DNA of 64,000 bases from Prunus persica. Its lineage: Eukaryota > Streptophyta > Magnoliopsida > Rosales > Rosaceae. The notes under the pieces are model-generated. The model made no database searches, was not told where the DNA came from, and was given only the letters and a program-made list of their open reading frames with translations. Within the stretch, counting starts at the first letter, position 1. The number at the start of each line of letters is the position of its first letter. The position numbers and the translations under genes were made by a program. This document shows, piece by piece, positions 1-12,011 of the stretch. The stretch lies in assembly GCF_000346465.2 (NCBI RefSeq), contig NC_034009.1:26130042-26194041 (forward strand), given 5' to 3'.

Positions 1-52
1 CCCAAAAAAAAAGTATTAAAAAAGCATACTCTGGAGATCAAAAGAATTGTAC

Positions 53-3000
53 CGTGGTTTCACATTGTAATTTTTATTCCAAATGAGCTGCCTCATAGCC
101 ATAAATCTCATCCACACCAAAATACCTGCAAGACCTAATTCACCAGAATCTGTTGCTTGATTGATTAAGTCTGCTGCAATGTTAAATCTGAGAAAAGGAA
201 AATATGAGATTCAGAAAAGAAAACGAAATGAACCAATTAGAGCACCCATAACTTTCTCCAAGTTGTATTCATCACAAATATAGTAGTAACTAGAGCATTC
301 ATTTACACTTAATATATTGGGGGCCAAATAAAGTAGAATGGCATAAAACGGAACAAGAAATACCAAAGTCAATGAATCTATATTTTATCTAATTCCAAAG
401 AGATTACTGACCGATGCATAAAGGATTTCTGTGCCTCACTCTCCTGCTCTGCTATTTTATCCAACAAACCCTTCGCAGTACCTTTGCCATCACCAGCATC
501 CTTGAATGGGAAAAGTTCAGTGATTAAAATTGTAAAGATAATGGAACCTGGAGTAGAATCTAGATAAGGCACTCGTAGAAATAGACATTATGACCAAAAA
601 CAAGGAGCAACCTTCTGAACTTTCTTGAGTTCAACACCAAAGTCAACATAGAAATCCGAGCCTTGATTCTTAATCCAATTTCCAGCAGAACAAAGAACGA
701 ATGGCATTCCTTTGAAACTCTCCACTTCGATTTCTATTTCTAAAGATTGAACCTGTAAAGTTACTGGCAATACATCAAGACAATTTTCTACAGAAACATA
801 TTTACTAGTCTAAAGTACCAAGGCCCATGGACCAATTCATGTTTCCCTTGGCATACCTCATAAGTAGAGTCAGCAGAACTTTGAAATTGTGTTTCAGCGG
901 CCCCCTTTAGAGAAACTGAACCCTGGGGAAGTGCATTTGGAGGTGGTTCCTGAAAATGACAATATAGCTTACTTAACTCTTTCATGCTCTGTGATTAACA
1001 AGCAATGCATGGAAAATTAAAAAGAGAAATGTGAAAGAACGAAAATATTTAAGATATTCGTGAAGACCATATTTTTAATTAACAGATTTAAAAATATTAC
1101 CGACCACTCTCCAGCCTTGTTTTTTGATAAAGCCCAGTGAAGGGTAAGTGGTTCTTTGAAATCTGTTGCAAGATGAACCTTTGTCTTTCCAGCAGGCTTG
1201 GTTACAAGTACCTTATAAATGTTTCAGGATTCTAAAAATTAGTTTAGTCCCCACAAGAAAATTGCCTTGCAGGAAAAAAAAAAAAAAAAAAAAAAAAAAC
1301 CAAGAACCAAGAATCAATGCGCATAATTGTCTCACCAGGAGGTCCTTATCATTGAGCTTGAAAGTATATTTCCTCAGAACAGAACCACCATCTTGTTCTT
1401 CCCTTGCCTTGGCGAAAAGCTCAACTGCTGTCAAAGGTTTTGGTTTGACTGAATGTTCTTTATCTACAATTTTAGCTTCATCTACAATTTTAGCAGTTTG
1501 TTTATTGATAATCTGCATAAAGTCCCTCTTCTTGCGCTGTATTCTGTCAGTTCTAAAAACCTGTTTACTCTCAAATTTCTTTGCAACCTTTGTTTGTATC
1601 TCTCCTTTGGTAATCTTCTTCCGTATCTCATCAAGAGAGGCACCTTTCTCTAGTTCCCTCTGCAACTCTTGTCTTGCTTCCTCAAATTCCCTCTGTTTTC
1701 AGAAAATCACACCAATAAAGACCAACTCTAAGCAAAAAGGGGAGATACAACTCATTGATCACACCAAGGAAGCAAATAGTTAGTCTCCATTTGCTTGAAG
1801 GAGATACCTAAAAAGATACCTAAAAGGAAAACGAGGGGGAAAATAGAAACAAGAACCAAGAAGCTCAAAGGAGATTTGGAATTTACATGTTGCTCTTCTG
1901 GGGAGTAGTTGGGTTTCCCAGCTTTCTCCCAGCGTATATAAGATTGTATTTGTACAAGATCCTCAGGAATCCTCTTTGTCTCAGAAAGAGATGGTTCTTC
2001 AATTTTACCACCATCATGTTTCTTAGTCAGCCTTGCTTGGAGATCTTGTATGGAAGTACCCCTAGCTACTTCCTCCAATAGCTCACTTCGGGCTGCTTCG
2101 TACTCCACCTATAAACAGTAAATATTCATTAAAAGCAAACCAAAATAGCATAAAAAGTCTTTAAATCAACTTCGCAAGTTTCTCTTGTCAAATGTTCTAT
2201 AAGGAAGCTAAATGACTTATGAATTTTCATTAGCCAGACTGTAATAGCGAAATCATATACAAAGAGAACTCTGTCCCTTGAAAGGAAGTTCAACACTAAT
2301 CTTTAGGAAAATTCCACCTAAAGGAAACTATATATCATAATCCATATGAAATTATACTAAACCAGTCCTTATTCTGTAAGAGATACATTACAGATGAGCA
2401 CCATGGTATAAGGATGAGGATGGATGAGATTCTGCAACACAGAGAAATCCTAACGCAACTGGATTTCTCTCTCCATGGGAAGTAAAAAATGAAAAGGAAA
2501 GAAAGAATTACAGTTGGAGATGCAGTAACAATGATGACAGGAAATTTGTAAACTTAGATGGCACATTGTACATGCCTTCTCTTGCTCTGGTGTTTCTTTC
2601 TCCCCGTGGGACGTAATAAGCAAAAGGAGAAAAAGAATTACAGTTGGAGATCCAGTAACGATGACAATAGGATATTTGTAAAATTAGAGCACAATTCACA
2701 TGCCTTTTCTTGCTCTGGTGTATACATCTGTTTACCCTTTCTTTCCCATCTCAAATATGCTTGAATTTGTACAAGTTCTTCAGGAACTGAAGCATTGGAT
2801 ATCAGCTTCTCTTTCGCAGGTAACTTAACATGAAAGTTATCACCATTGTTCTTAAACCTGCCAAAGAAGATTAAGGAAGAATAAAACTCTTCATCCCGTT
2901 TACATCAAAGTTACTAGGCCAAGAAAAAACAGAACAAATGAAAACCTACCATCTGTTCTGGCTTTCATCAACTATAAGAAACTCGATTGCTTGTATTGCA

Positions 3001-4360
3001 GGATCATCAATCTCAATTTTGAGCAAGCAAATGGAGCCAGACTAGAAAAAAATCAATTGAAAGATAAATAAATCTTCAGTTAGCACAGGAATAAACAAAT
3101 ATGATATTTGTGCTGCTTTAAAACCTTACTTTTTGAAAAGGAGTTCTGAGAGCTTTGTTCTTATATACTTTGGTCCCATCTGGGCGCCGAGAAGGAAGCA
3201 CCCACTTTCTGAAAATAGAAAATGACAAAAAGGAAAGAAGACATCTCAGATTATAAGGTAGACATCTTGAGTATCTGACTCAACAAAAGAAGCAATTACA
3301 GGGAAACTTACTCTTTTCTATCTTGTATCCCACCCCAGTGAAGAGTCAAAGAGTGACCGCTGTATGTTACCCGAATTTCTACTTGAGTGGCAGACCCTGG
3401 AGACGATGCATTGACATAAACCTGCCCATTTAGGTATGGCTTCTGTTAGTATAGTCCCTTGTGGCATATCTTGGCTCAGCTGAACTCAACAAAGCCTTAT
3501 CCAAATAGATAACATTGATCTAAGTACCTAACACTTACACTACATGTACCTGCAATTCAATATTCCCCCCAAGATTGAATTTCCCTGCAAGCTGCTGCCA
3601 CAAGGCAAAAGTCAGTTAACATTAATACATTCCAAGCCAACAAACCAGACAAATCAGAATAATCATTCAAATCTCAACTTTAAAATAATTTTTCTAGTCC
3701 ACTCTTGAATAAGATTTCATTTATTTTTTATATTGCACTTGATTTAGAATTAGGAACCTCATCTTAAAAATGTTTCAGACAAGCAAAGAGTAAGAATTAT
3801 CTGGAAAAAAAAAGGGGGGGGGGGGGGGGGGGGGGGGGGGTGTTTATTGTATAAATTTTGGAGACACTGGAGGAATTGAATTTGGAAATTTAACCAGTGG
3901 CCAACATTCAAGCTCAATTCTTAACAAAGCCTTAACGCGGACAAATGGGAACTGGACGCATTGTCCATTACACCACCTCCCTAACCCTAGCATTATCAAG
4001 CTATTTTCTACTAGGTTTTCCAATGGATAATTCAACAAATTATTGAAAACTACTCAAATGCTATAATTCAAAACTGATCAATATGAACAGAAATTTCCAT
4101 ACATCGGAAGGCGGATCTGTGGTTAATACAGCGCGAGGAACGGCTGTAGCAGGGTGGCGTGACCCCATGGCTGATTTTGGTTTCTGGACGTTCAAATTGT
4201 TCCCACAAAATTTCTTGGATATGGGTGACTTCCGTGCCTGCGCTGCCACTTGGTGGACACTCTTGGCTTGAAATAATGTGTTAGCAGGAATACCAGAAGA
4301 ATTTATCTTGCTTTGAAGCAAGCTCTGGTTGAGCAAGTTATGGCCTACCGAATTGCTCAT
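53..4360 (-). CDS. GWD1: Alpha-glucan, water dikinase, plastidic (5' half; continues past left edge)
   Basis: GWD transfers the beta-phosphate of ATP to C6 of glucosyl units in starch, opening granules to degradation in plastids. Thirteen coding exons are visible on the minus strand: 4103-4360, 3550-3591, 3312-3421, 3130-3208, 2950-3041, 2704-2857, 1887-2108, 1336-1692, 1101-1211, 857-949, 612-752, 412-500 and 53-187. They join in frame and give about 627 N-terminal residues of a family near 1,460. The start was chosen at MSNSVGHNLL, just after an acceptor at 4384, because SEX1 starts the same way; an upstream ATG at 4405 would lie in the leader intron. Residues 1-75 look like a transit peptide. 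Two starch-binding CBM45-like modules show conserved Trp (LHWGG near residue 129, and LHWAL). A QIQxYxRWE motif occurs twice, in exons 6 and 7. The phosphohistidine and nucleotide-binding domains lie outside the window. Exon 6 appears to end at a GC donor. Confidence 0.95.
2472..2721. repeat. Imperfect tandem duplication across the end of GWD1 exon 6
   Basis: Two diverged copies (about 2472-2593 and 2602-2721), offset by 128-130 bp, share the block beginning GAATTACAGTTGGAGAT and the block ending CTTGCTCTGGTGT. The duplicated unit includes the last ~18 coding bases of exon 6 and its GC donor, so intron 6 carries a decoy copy of the exon end. Reading through from the real exon reaches a stop, so the inner copy (2704) must be the one used. 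Confidence 0.75.
3814..3840. repeat. 27-base G homopolymer in GWD1 intron 1
   Basis: An uninterrupted run of G follows an A run. It lies in intron 1 (3592-4102) and sits at the edge of a possible degraded SINE. Homopolymers this long are error-prone in assembly, so the length is uncertain. Confidence 0.9.
3841..4010 (-). mobile_element. Possible degraded tRNA-derived SINE
   Basis: On the minus strand a stretch contains TGGTGTAATGG, which fits the pol III box A consensus, and downstream ATTGAGCTTGAAT resembles a decayed box B. The spacing is roughly tRNA-like and the sequence recalls a plant tRNA-Arg. No clear target-site duplication was found. It could be chance. Confidence 0.3.
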
Positions 4361-4383
4361 ATTCGTTGATACCCTCCTCAATT

Positions 4384-5294
4384 CTGAAGAAACCAAAGAA
4401 TCCATCCGAAGGAGAAGAAATTAGAGCAAGCTACGCCATTTAAAAGCATTCATGAATTATCAAGTAAATTAAGTTCTTACACATACATACACAAACATGT
4501 AATTTTTACTGATTCTGTGTTTGGTTGCCACGAAAGCTGAGGAAAATAAAAGGGAAAAAGGAAAAGGAAATCACTTTACTAGTTTCTTATTTTGGACGTT
4601 GTTTTGATTTTTGAGAACTCGCCCCCTATTTAAATACATCTATTTAAAGCTTATACCTTTTTACTTTGCAAAAGAAAAAAAAGCAAAAGGAATTCAAAAT
4701 CTGAAGAGGTGCACGACATATCTTTCGCTGCTTTTCTTCTTTGTTATAAGCATTTTCTCAGGAACCAAACGGAAAATGGGTAGAAAAGTAAGCCAAAAAC
4801 AAGCAGCAATGCAACATTCCCATTCGTTTTAGTTCAGAAACATCCAGAATCAGGAACCGTAAATGCCAGTAAAATTCGATGAATAATTGATCAAACTGTT
4901 CGAATAAATAAAACAGAAATTGAAGAAGCTACCTCTGGAAATTGATTCAAGCGCTGAGAGTTTAGAGAGAGAGAGTGAATATACGATCAGATTCTTGAAA
5001 GAGAAAGAGAGAGGGTGGTGAGTGAGTGAAGGGTGAAGAGAGAGAGAAACAAAAAGGTGAAGGTCGAAGACGAAGGCTTTGGTTTGAAGCCAGTCCGCGA
5101 ATTCTTGTGATTGGTGGGATTTGTAACCAGTCGTTACTCTTCTGGGAAATCAAAGAGAGCGAGTCTACGTAAGTGACATGGCGCTTTATCTCTGCCGACG
5201 GACGCGTGGCCACATTTTCTTTTTTCGAAAAACCTCGGGGAGATTCTCACGTGCGACTTCTTCTCCTCCTCGTCTCGTTAAGTTAAAGTTGAAT

Positions 5295-5343
<49 letters not shown>

Positions 5344-5390
5344 CATCACTCAACAGATTTGCCCTCGATTTTAACCCAAATTTCATTACT
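4384..5390 (-). promoter_or_regulatory. GWD1 5' leader with intron, and proximal promoter
   Basis: Reading the minus strand, a leader exon ends at 4933 with a GTAGCT donor, and an acceptor (TTTCTTCAG) ends at 4384, 23 bases before the chosen ATG. That implies a 549-bp intron in the 5' UTR, as I recall for SEX1. The leader is rich in CT. A (GA)n tract at about 5297-5339 lies further upstream. The transcription start was not determined. Confidence 0.6.
5297..5339. repeat. (GA)n microsatellite upstream of GWD1
   Basis: About 21 GA units lie upstream of the GWD1 leader. GA/CT tracts are common in plant promoters and leaders. Confidence 0.9.
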
Positions 5391-5399
5391 GACCTTCCT

Positions 5400-6560
5400 C
5401 CCTTGATATTTGTTGGAATTGTTTGTCGCTAAGCTTATTACAAGGAATCAAATCTTTTAATAATGAGCTCGCTACGGACTGAACGAAAATGACTACCACA
5501 TACGAATTAGTATGAAGAGATTATTTGAAAAATAAGATACAAAAAACAAATGAAAGATTGTATAATAATAAGTCGGTTTCTTAAATGCACGGATAAATAT
5601 TTTTAACCAGAAGAATTACAATTTCTTCTCCTCTCATTTTCGTTAAAAGTTCAATGTGGGTCTCTCTTTTTCTGGAATTATAAGATGTGCCCCACAATGC
5701 CAACTTGCGAGCGTACCATTTCTGCAAAATCATATCAGAGCAACTCTAGATGCAGTCCGTCCATCCATAGTCCACAATTGATAGATCCAAAGCACAAAGA
5801 TATTTTATTTTATAAAGGGCAGATATTGTATAACAGTAGCTAGGAGGATGCATTATTATAAGCAGGTCGGTCACTGGGTCTTAAATATCTACCGTCCCTT
5901 TTTCGGGTTTTGTTTTTGTTTTTATTATAAAAGTGTGAAATTCAAACCGTTCACGTCCAGAAAAAAAGAAGATGAGAAAACAAATGGTCACTTTCAGGTG
6001 GGCATAACATAAAGAGAAAAAAGAAAACACACACCACGTTGAGTGTAAAGATAACGCAAGGAACCCATGAAATTAAACAGAGCTTTAACATCTGACTCAA
6101 AACAAAGAAAGTTGGGGGACATGTGAAAATGCACTGAAATTGAGGTAGGCATTTGCCTAAAGTAAATTTAGGTTTTATTCATAAAAAAACTTTCACTTTT
6201 GGAAAAAGTCAAAGCTTTTTCAAAAAAGATAGAAAAACCTCTCAACTTTCAAACCAAAGACATGCAAATGTAAAGGTTTCCTTAGGAAATCAAAAAAAAA
6301 AATAAGGGCAACTTTGTCTATTTTGGCTTCTTTTAAAAATTTCCTCTCTCCTTTGGGCTTTTCCAAAGTCTCCCTTTGCCTAACCACACAGGCAAGGCAA
6401 GCAATCCATATCGCTTTTGGCCTTAGCTGGAAACTTGTGAGATGTGCATACAATTTACAAATCCCACACAGGCAAGGCAAGCAATCCAATAGAAGATTAA
6501 AATTAAAAGCATGAGCTTTAAAATTGATGGATGATCTTAACTTCACTCCCAAATCCCACA
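5400..6560. other. Intergenic, no gene recognised
   Basis: AT-rich sequence with no credible coding region on either strand. The only structure noted is a 25-bp segment (CCACACAGGCAAGGCAAGCA core) present twice, at 6384-6408 and 6464-6488, 80 bp apart. Confidence 0.5.
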
Positions 6561-6904
6561 TTTCACAATTTGGCATGCAGCAGTACAGAAAGTAGTGTGA
6601 TTTGATGCGAAAACTTTTATCATTCGGCAAAGAATTGATGTTTGTAATGTGATCTTCTAGTCCTTTGTGGAATTTATGATGCAATATGGGCTTTTGTTGG
6701 GTATTTTATGTCAGCTCAGTTTGTAACATGGACTTCATGCCTTCATGCAATCCATGGCTTAGCTTTTACAACTTTAGCCAAAGCCCAAGTTTCATGCCAT
6801 TTGAAACGTTGGCAGATGGGCCCATATCATAAATCGACGACTCGAAAACCTGGCTAATCCCATGATATTTTCTCATTTAAGATCATAGTAACTCGTACTT
6901 AGTT

Positions 6905-7438
6905 TTTTTTTTTAAAAAAAAAAAGAGAAATAAACAGATTTATTCAGATCCAATCATAACATAACAGAGGTAATTACAAAATATACATGAGAACACTGTC
7001 CCATACAAATAAGTAAGACAGTACAATTAAAGCAAGAACAGTGGGCAAAACTCCATGACATTTTAATCCAAGCTCACTCAGAGTGGAAGATGACAGGATC
7101 AATAGTAACTCTGCACCAGTGCTGAGAGATCATGTCAGAGAACCAACTCTCAACCATTCATAAAGTGAAAGAGCATTTACCACTCAAATTGCACTTAGAC
7201 TTTCAGATAAAACTCACAGCATTACCAGCACCACACCACCATAAGATAGTAGATCCCACCAGATGCTTCAACTCCACCTCCACAGAAGATAGATCAAAGG
7301 AGATCTACACCTAGAGCTCAAAAAATCAAGAACACAACCATCACTGAGGGGGCCAAAAATGGGAGATCACCTTAGATCCAACCAAGATCAGCCAAAAAGG
7401 CTGAGAAGAAGCCCCTAAAAACCTAAGGGTGAGACAAA
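6905..7438 (-). mobile_element. Probable retro-insertion (LINE-like or processed), low certainty
   Basis: This block interrupts the first macro-repeat copy: flanks at 6875-6900 and 7440 onward are contiguous in the second copy (12330-12480). On the minus strand it ends with an AATAAA-type signal followed by T and A homopolymers, as a retrotransposed 3' end would. No reverse-transcriptase coding remains. Confidence 0.4.
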
Positions 7439-7439
7439 A

Positions 7440-8232
7440 CACGTGAAAGAATTTTTAATTTTTTATCAAAGTATTAACCTTTTATTAGGATGATAATTCC
7501 CGAAGTCACAATTCACAATTCATAATCAATATAAGAAAAAGCGATGTGCGAATTTTCTAAACTCAAAATTATTGGTAGAAGACTCTATTTCTTCATAGAA
7601 TAATTGCTTCTTCTTTTTTCTTACTTATTAAACTTTGTAGTCACAATTTGACCAGCCAATTCACTTATAGATAGTTTGTGCTGACCAAAGATAAAAAAAT
7701 TTCCTTTTGTAAACAACAAATCATGCGTGGGACCCATGTGTCTAAATGAAGGAAGGAGCCAAAATGCCTGATTGGCCAATATTCTAGCAACGAATCAGGC
7801 ACACCCACGTCATGTGGCAAAGCTTGAAAAATTGGCAAAACCAGATTCTTTTTTATTTTCCTAAATCAGAATATAGATGCATATCGAATTGATTTCAGAA
7901 TCCTCATTGAATATTCTTTCCAACCCAGACGATCCAGTCATTGAATGACATAATCATTCATCTTGGTCAGATTGCCAAAATATCTTTGAGATTTTTTGGG
8001 CCTGTACGAACATTATTCATCTTTCTTGAATGGACTTTGAAGCTCGCCATGGATGCAGAAAGATGGTGCTTTGGAGGTGAGAGTTAGCTTGGCTAGATGC
8101 ATCGGGTGAGACATTTGAGAGAGAAAGAAACGGTGCTAAGACTCGGAAGTTACAACTTTCCAGAACTTTTAAAGTTTTATGTAATGATGCGAGACACATC
8201 ATTTACATTCTAATTTAAGAGACTTTAAACAG
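7440..8232. repeat. Macro-repeat copy 1, segment before the tandem array
   Basis: Closely related to 12420-13390. Shared landmarks include the GCGATGTGCGAA segment, GCGTGGGACCCATGTGTCTA, ATTCTAGCAACGA followed by CAGGCACACCCACGTCA, and a CTTTGA..CTCGCCATGG..GCAGAAAGATGGTGCTTT block. The short open frames here, including one starting MMCLASLHKTLK on the minus strand, recur in both copies but match no family I know. Confidence 0.75.
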
Positions 8233-9265
8233 TGAGGAAAGATAAGAGGTGAGAAGATGAAAAGAAAAGAAGTGGTGCTAAAACTCAAAGGTCACATTAT
8301 ATGAACTTTGAAACTTGTGTGTGAAGATATGAGCTATTTGTAGCATTCCAATTCTATGTCTAAAGATATATAGAATGTGAGAAGAACAGACGAAGTGAGA
8401 ATATATGTGAGAAAGAAATATGAATGTTAAACTTAAAAAAATTGTGATGATGATGGATATGTTTAGCTTCACATTCAATTTCTAAAGAAAAAATATAAGA
8501 AGAAAGTAGACAAGAGGTTCAAATTCTATTTCCAAAAAGGTGATCTGAGAAGGAAAGACAAGAGGTGAGCAGATGAGTGAGAAATAAACAGTGGCACTAA
8601 ACTGCAAAACTAGTGATGATATAGGCTATTTTTGGATTCATATTCAATTTCTAAAGACAAAATGTGAGAAGAAGAAAGATGAAGTTCAAATTCTATTTCC
8701 AAAAAGGTGATTTGAGAAGGAAAGACAATAGGTGAGCAGATGAGTGAAGAAAGAAGCAGTGGCATTAAACTGCAAAACTAGTGATGATATAGGCTATTTT
8801 TAGATTCATATTCAATTCCTAAAGACAAAATGTGAGAAGAAGAAAGATGAAGTTCAAATTCTATTTCCAAAAAGGTGATTTGATAAGGAAAGACAATAAG
8901 TGAGCAGACGAGTGAAAAAGAAACAGTAGCACTAAACTGCAAAATCAATTATGATAAGGGTTATTTTAGGTCACATTCAGTTTCTAAAGATAAAATATGA
9001 GAAGAAAATAGACAAGAGGTTCAAATTCTATTTTCAAACAGGTCATATGAGAAGGAAAGATAAAGGGTAAGCAAACGAGTAAAAAAGAAATGACGATACT
9101 AAACTTTGAAACTAGTGATAATGTGAGCTATTTTTAGCTTCATGTTCTATTTCTAAATATGAAACGTGAGACGAAAAATACAAGACTATCACATTCTATT
9201 CCAACAAATGCAACACGAGAAGGAAAGACAATAAATAAAAAAGTGAGTGACAAAAATGTAAAGCT
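8233..9265. repeat. Tandem array 1 of ~167-bp monomers
   Basis: About six diverged monomers. The landmark ACTGCAAAAC and its variants fall near 8601, 8769, 8936 and 9103, giving spacings of 167-168 bp. Each monomer has a GAGAAGGAAAGACAA segment, a GTGAGCAGATGAGTG segment, the ACTGCAAAAC landmark, GATGATATGGGCTATTTTTA, a TTCAATTTCTAAAGACAAAA segment and a TTCAAATTCTATTTCCAAAA segment. The plus strand is strongly purine-rich. There is no continuous reading frame. Confidence 0.85.
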
Positions 9266-9266
9266 T

Positions 9267-9910
9267 AAAAATATTATGGGAGATTGAAAATCTAATTGTG
9301 ATTGCGAGCCATTTTTAGGTTGTAGAATCAATTGATAGACATGAATATAATTGAATCTTCAACTTCTTAAACTCTAGCATTACTGAGGTAATAGATTTGA
9401 TTCAATTTCTGATAAGTTTCTCACTAGGACTTAGATTTCTGTGGTTGAGATGGTTCAAGGCTCAAAGGCCTGAAGCCCCTAAAACTATTCATATACTTCA
9501 CCATCTACTCCGCCATGTGTAAAATAAATCGAAGCTCCAAAGTCAAATGCCCATTACAACTTGAAAGAAGAGGAACTCACTGGATTCCATCCCTCTTTAG
9601 CTACCGCTCTAAAGCTCCAATTTAAGTCATTGCTAAACACAACTTGTTCGTCAAATTCTAAAATCAACCAAAACTTGAAACACACTTCCTGCCAACCACT
9701 ACCCTCCACGTCTTTTGATTCATTCAACTTAATTCCTCGGCAGACGTAGTGAAAAGGTGGGACTCCAGTAGACTAAAGTTGTTCACCAAAAGAAAAATAA
9801 AATTAAAATAAAGATGGTTAAAATTAAAAGTGTAATAATGACATTCGTATAATAATAACGTGCAAATATTTGAATGAGAAAAAATGGGAATATAAAATTT
9901 AGTGATTTGA
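9267..9910 (+). repeat. Segment A: macro-repeat tail carrying a copy of the NRT2.5 leader
   Basis: About 9415-9765 is clearly homologous to 26147-26545 upstream of the NRT2.5 gene and has the same orientation. Shared blocks include CTGAAGCCCCTA-like, GCTCCAAAGTCAAATGC, CAACTTGTTCGTCAAATTC and ACACACTTCCTGCCAACCAC. Similarity stops at GGTGGGACTC, the point corresponding to about 255 bp before the NRT2.5 ATG. No transporter coding sequence follows, so this is an orphan leader or promoter. Confidence 0.85.
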
Positions 9911-9984
9911 TGGGAAATTATTTGAATGCAAAGAATTGATTTTCCTAACTTTGACTAGCTACTTACTGATGTCGTGATCTTCTT

Positions 9985-10935
9985 GACCTTGGTGGAATTT
10001 TGATGCAATATGGACTTTTATTGGGCCTATGATACTTACAATGCAATATTTGAAGCATTGGTAGATGGGCCCATGTTTTAACCCATAAATCTACAGGAAT
10101 CAAAAACCAAGTTAATCCCATGAAATCTATTCAACGACTTTGATGTAGAGCTTTGACATACAGTTTTTAGCGCTCAATTAATTGTTGATTAATATAAGGA
10201 ATTATCTTATATTTTGCTCAGAACGGCCAAGCTAACTAATCAATTGGCCAAAGTAGTATGCTTGCCTTCTTACACCCAAATTCAATTTATTGGAAAATTT
10301 AGTTTACGGATGCTAAATATCATATAAAAAATTATTAGAAATTTGTAATTTACATTGCTAGAGTAGATTAAATAAAACCAATGAAATTACAAAATACTTA
10401 TCTTTTGGATGTAGAAGTTGGTCTCCATTGATACTTGAGTAGAATAATAGTTTTAGGTTGAGGAGTGTAGTCACTGTCCTTAAGAGTAGATTTCGCCCAT
10501 TGGAGACAATGTCTCGGTGTAGCAAAGTTGTATGGCGGTCTACTCTCCAAGATACAACAATCTATGACCCTCATATGCGAATACTCGCAATACTTAAATC
10601 GGATGAATAACTCGAATCTTTCCCTTGATGAAAAAAAAACAAATTGGAACACAAACTCAAGAATGTGGAGGAGAAAATAATGAAGAAAGGTGCCAATGTT
10701 GCTCCATTATTTTTCTCATACTCCAAAATAAGGCTTTTTATAGTTGGTTGCTTCTCAAAGGCACTAAACCAATTGTAATAAAACACATTAAAAGTTTTGC
10801 CCATTTTCCAGAAATTAATAGCTATAAAATTCTAATTAGATGGCAAAACCAATATAGCAAATGCAAAATATAAATTGGTCAACCAAAATTGAAGCAAATA
10901 ATTTTTGGACTCAAATTTTTAAATGCCGACAGCAT
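9985..10935. other. Macro-repeat junction and unassigned sequence
   Basis: 9985-10130 resembles 6610-6880 (the GATGCAATATGG and AGATGGGCCCAT landmarks), marking the start of macro-repeat copy 2. The rest, 10140-10935, is not repeated elsewhere in the window. Modest open frames occur on both strands but none is recognisable. It could be a decayed LTR. Confidence 0.4.
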
Positions 10936-12011
10936 GGAAATAATATTGAAAGCAATTATAAGACAATAACAATAACACGAAATTAAAACCCAATCAAATG
11001 GATATTAACACTTATATAATATAATAAATTCATAACTGTGCTATTCATATATATGTAATAAATACATAAAATAATTTCAGTTTCAAAAAGGTAAAACAAA
11101 CCACATAATCTGGAAATTTAAATTCAATATAATTAACAGTTAAGTAATAAAAATATTATGGGAGATTAAAAATCTAATTGTGATTGCGAGCCATTTTTAG
11201 GTTGTAGAATCAACTGATAGACGTGAATATAATTGAATCTTCAACTTCTTAGACTCTAGCATTACTGAGGTAATAGATTTGATTCAATTGCTGATGAGTT
11301 TCTCACTATGACTTAGATTTCTGTGGTTGAGATGGTTCAGGGCTCAAAGGCCTGAAGCCCCTAAAACTATTCATATACTTCACCATCTACTCCGCCATGT
11401 GTAAATTAAGTCGAAGCTCCAAAGTCAAATGCCATTACAACTTGAAAGAAGAGGAACTTACTGGATTCCATCCCTCTTTGGCTACCGCTTTAAAGCTCCA
11501 ATTTAAGTCATTGCTAAACACAACTTGTTCGTCAAATTCTAAAATCAACCAAAACTTGAAACACACTTCCTGCCAACCACTACCCTCCACGTCTTTTGAT
11601 TCATTCAACTTAATTCCTCGGCAGACGTAGTGAAAAGGTGAGACTCCAGTAGAATAAAGTTGTTCACCAAAAGAAAAATAAAATTAAAATAAAGATGGTT
11701 AAAATTAAAAGTGTAATAATGAAATTCGTATAATAATAACATACAAATATTTGAATGAGAGAAAATGGGAATATAAAATTTAGTGATTTGATGGGAAATA
11801 ATATTGAAAGCAATTATAAGACAATAACAATAACACGAAATTAAAACCCAATCAAATGGATATTAACACTTATATAATATAATAAATTCATAACTGTGCA
11901 ATTCATATATATGTAATAAATACATAAAATAATTTCAGTTTCAAAAAGGTAAAACAAACCACATAATCTGGAAATTTAAATTCAATATAATTAACAGTTA
12001 AGTAATAAAAA
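10936..12011 (+). repeat. B-A'-B': second leader copy flanked by 218-bp direct repeats
   Basis: B (about 10936-11154) and B' (about 11794-12011) are almost identical direct repeats; I saw one mismatch. Between them lies A' (about 11150-11797), a copy of segment A (9267-9910) with few differences and including the NRT2.5 leader-like stretch. The offset between B and B' is 858 bp. The near-identity indicates a recent event. Confidence 0.85.

Noticed and set aside
1166..1783. 205-codon plus-strand frame
   Set aside because: It is antisense to GWD1 exons 8 and 9 and crosses an A homopolymer; no family features.
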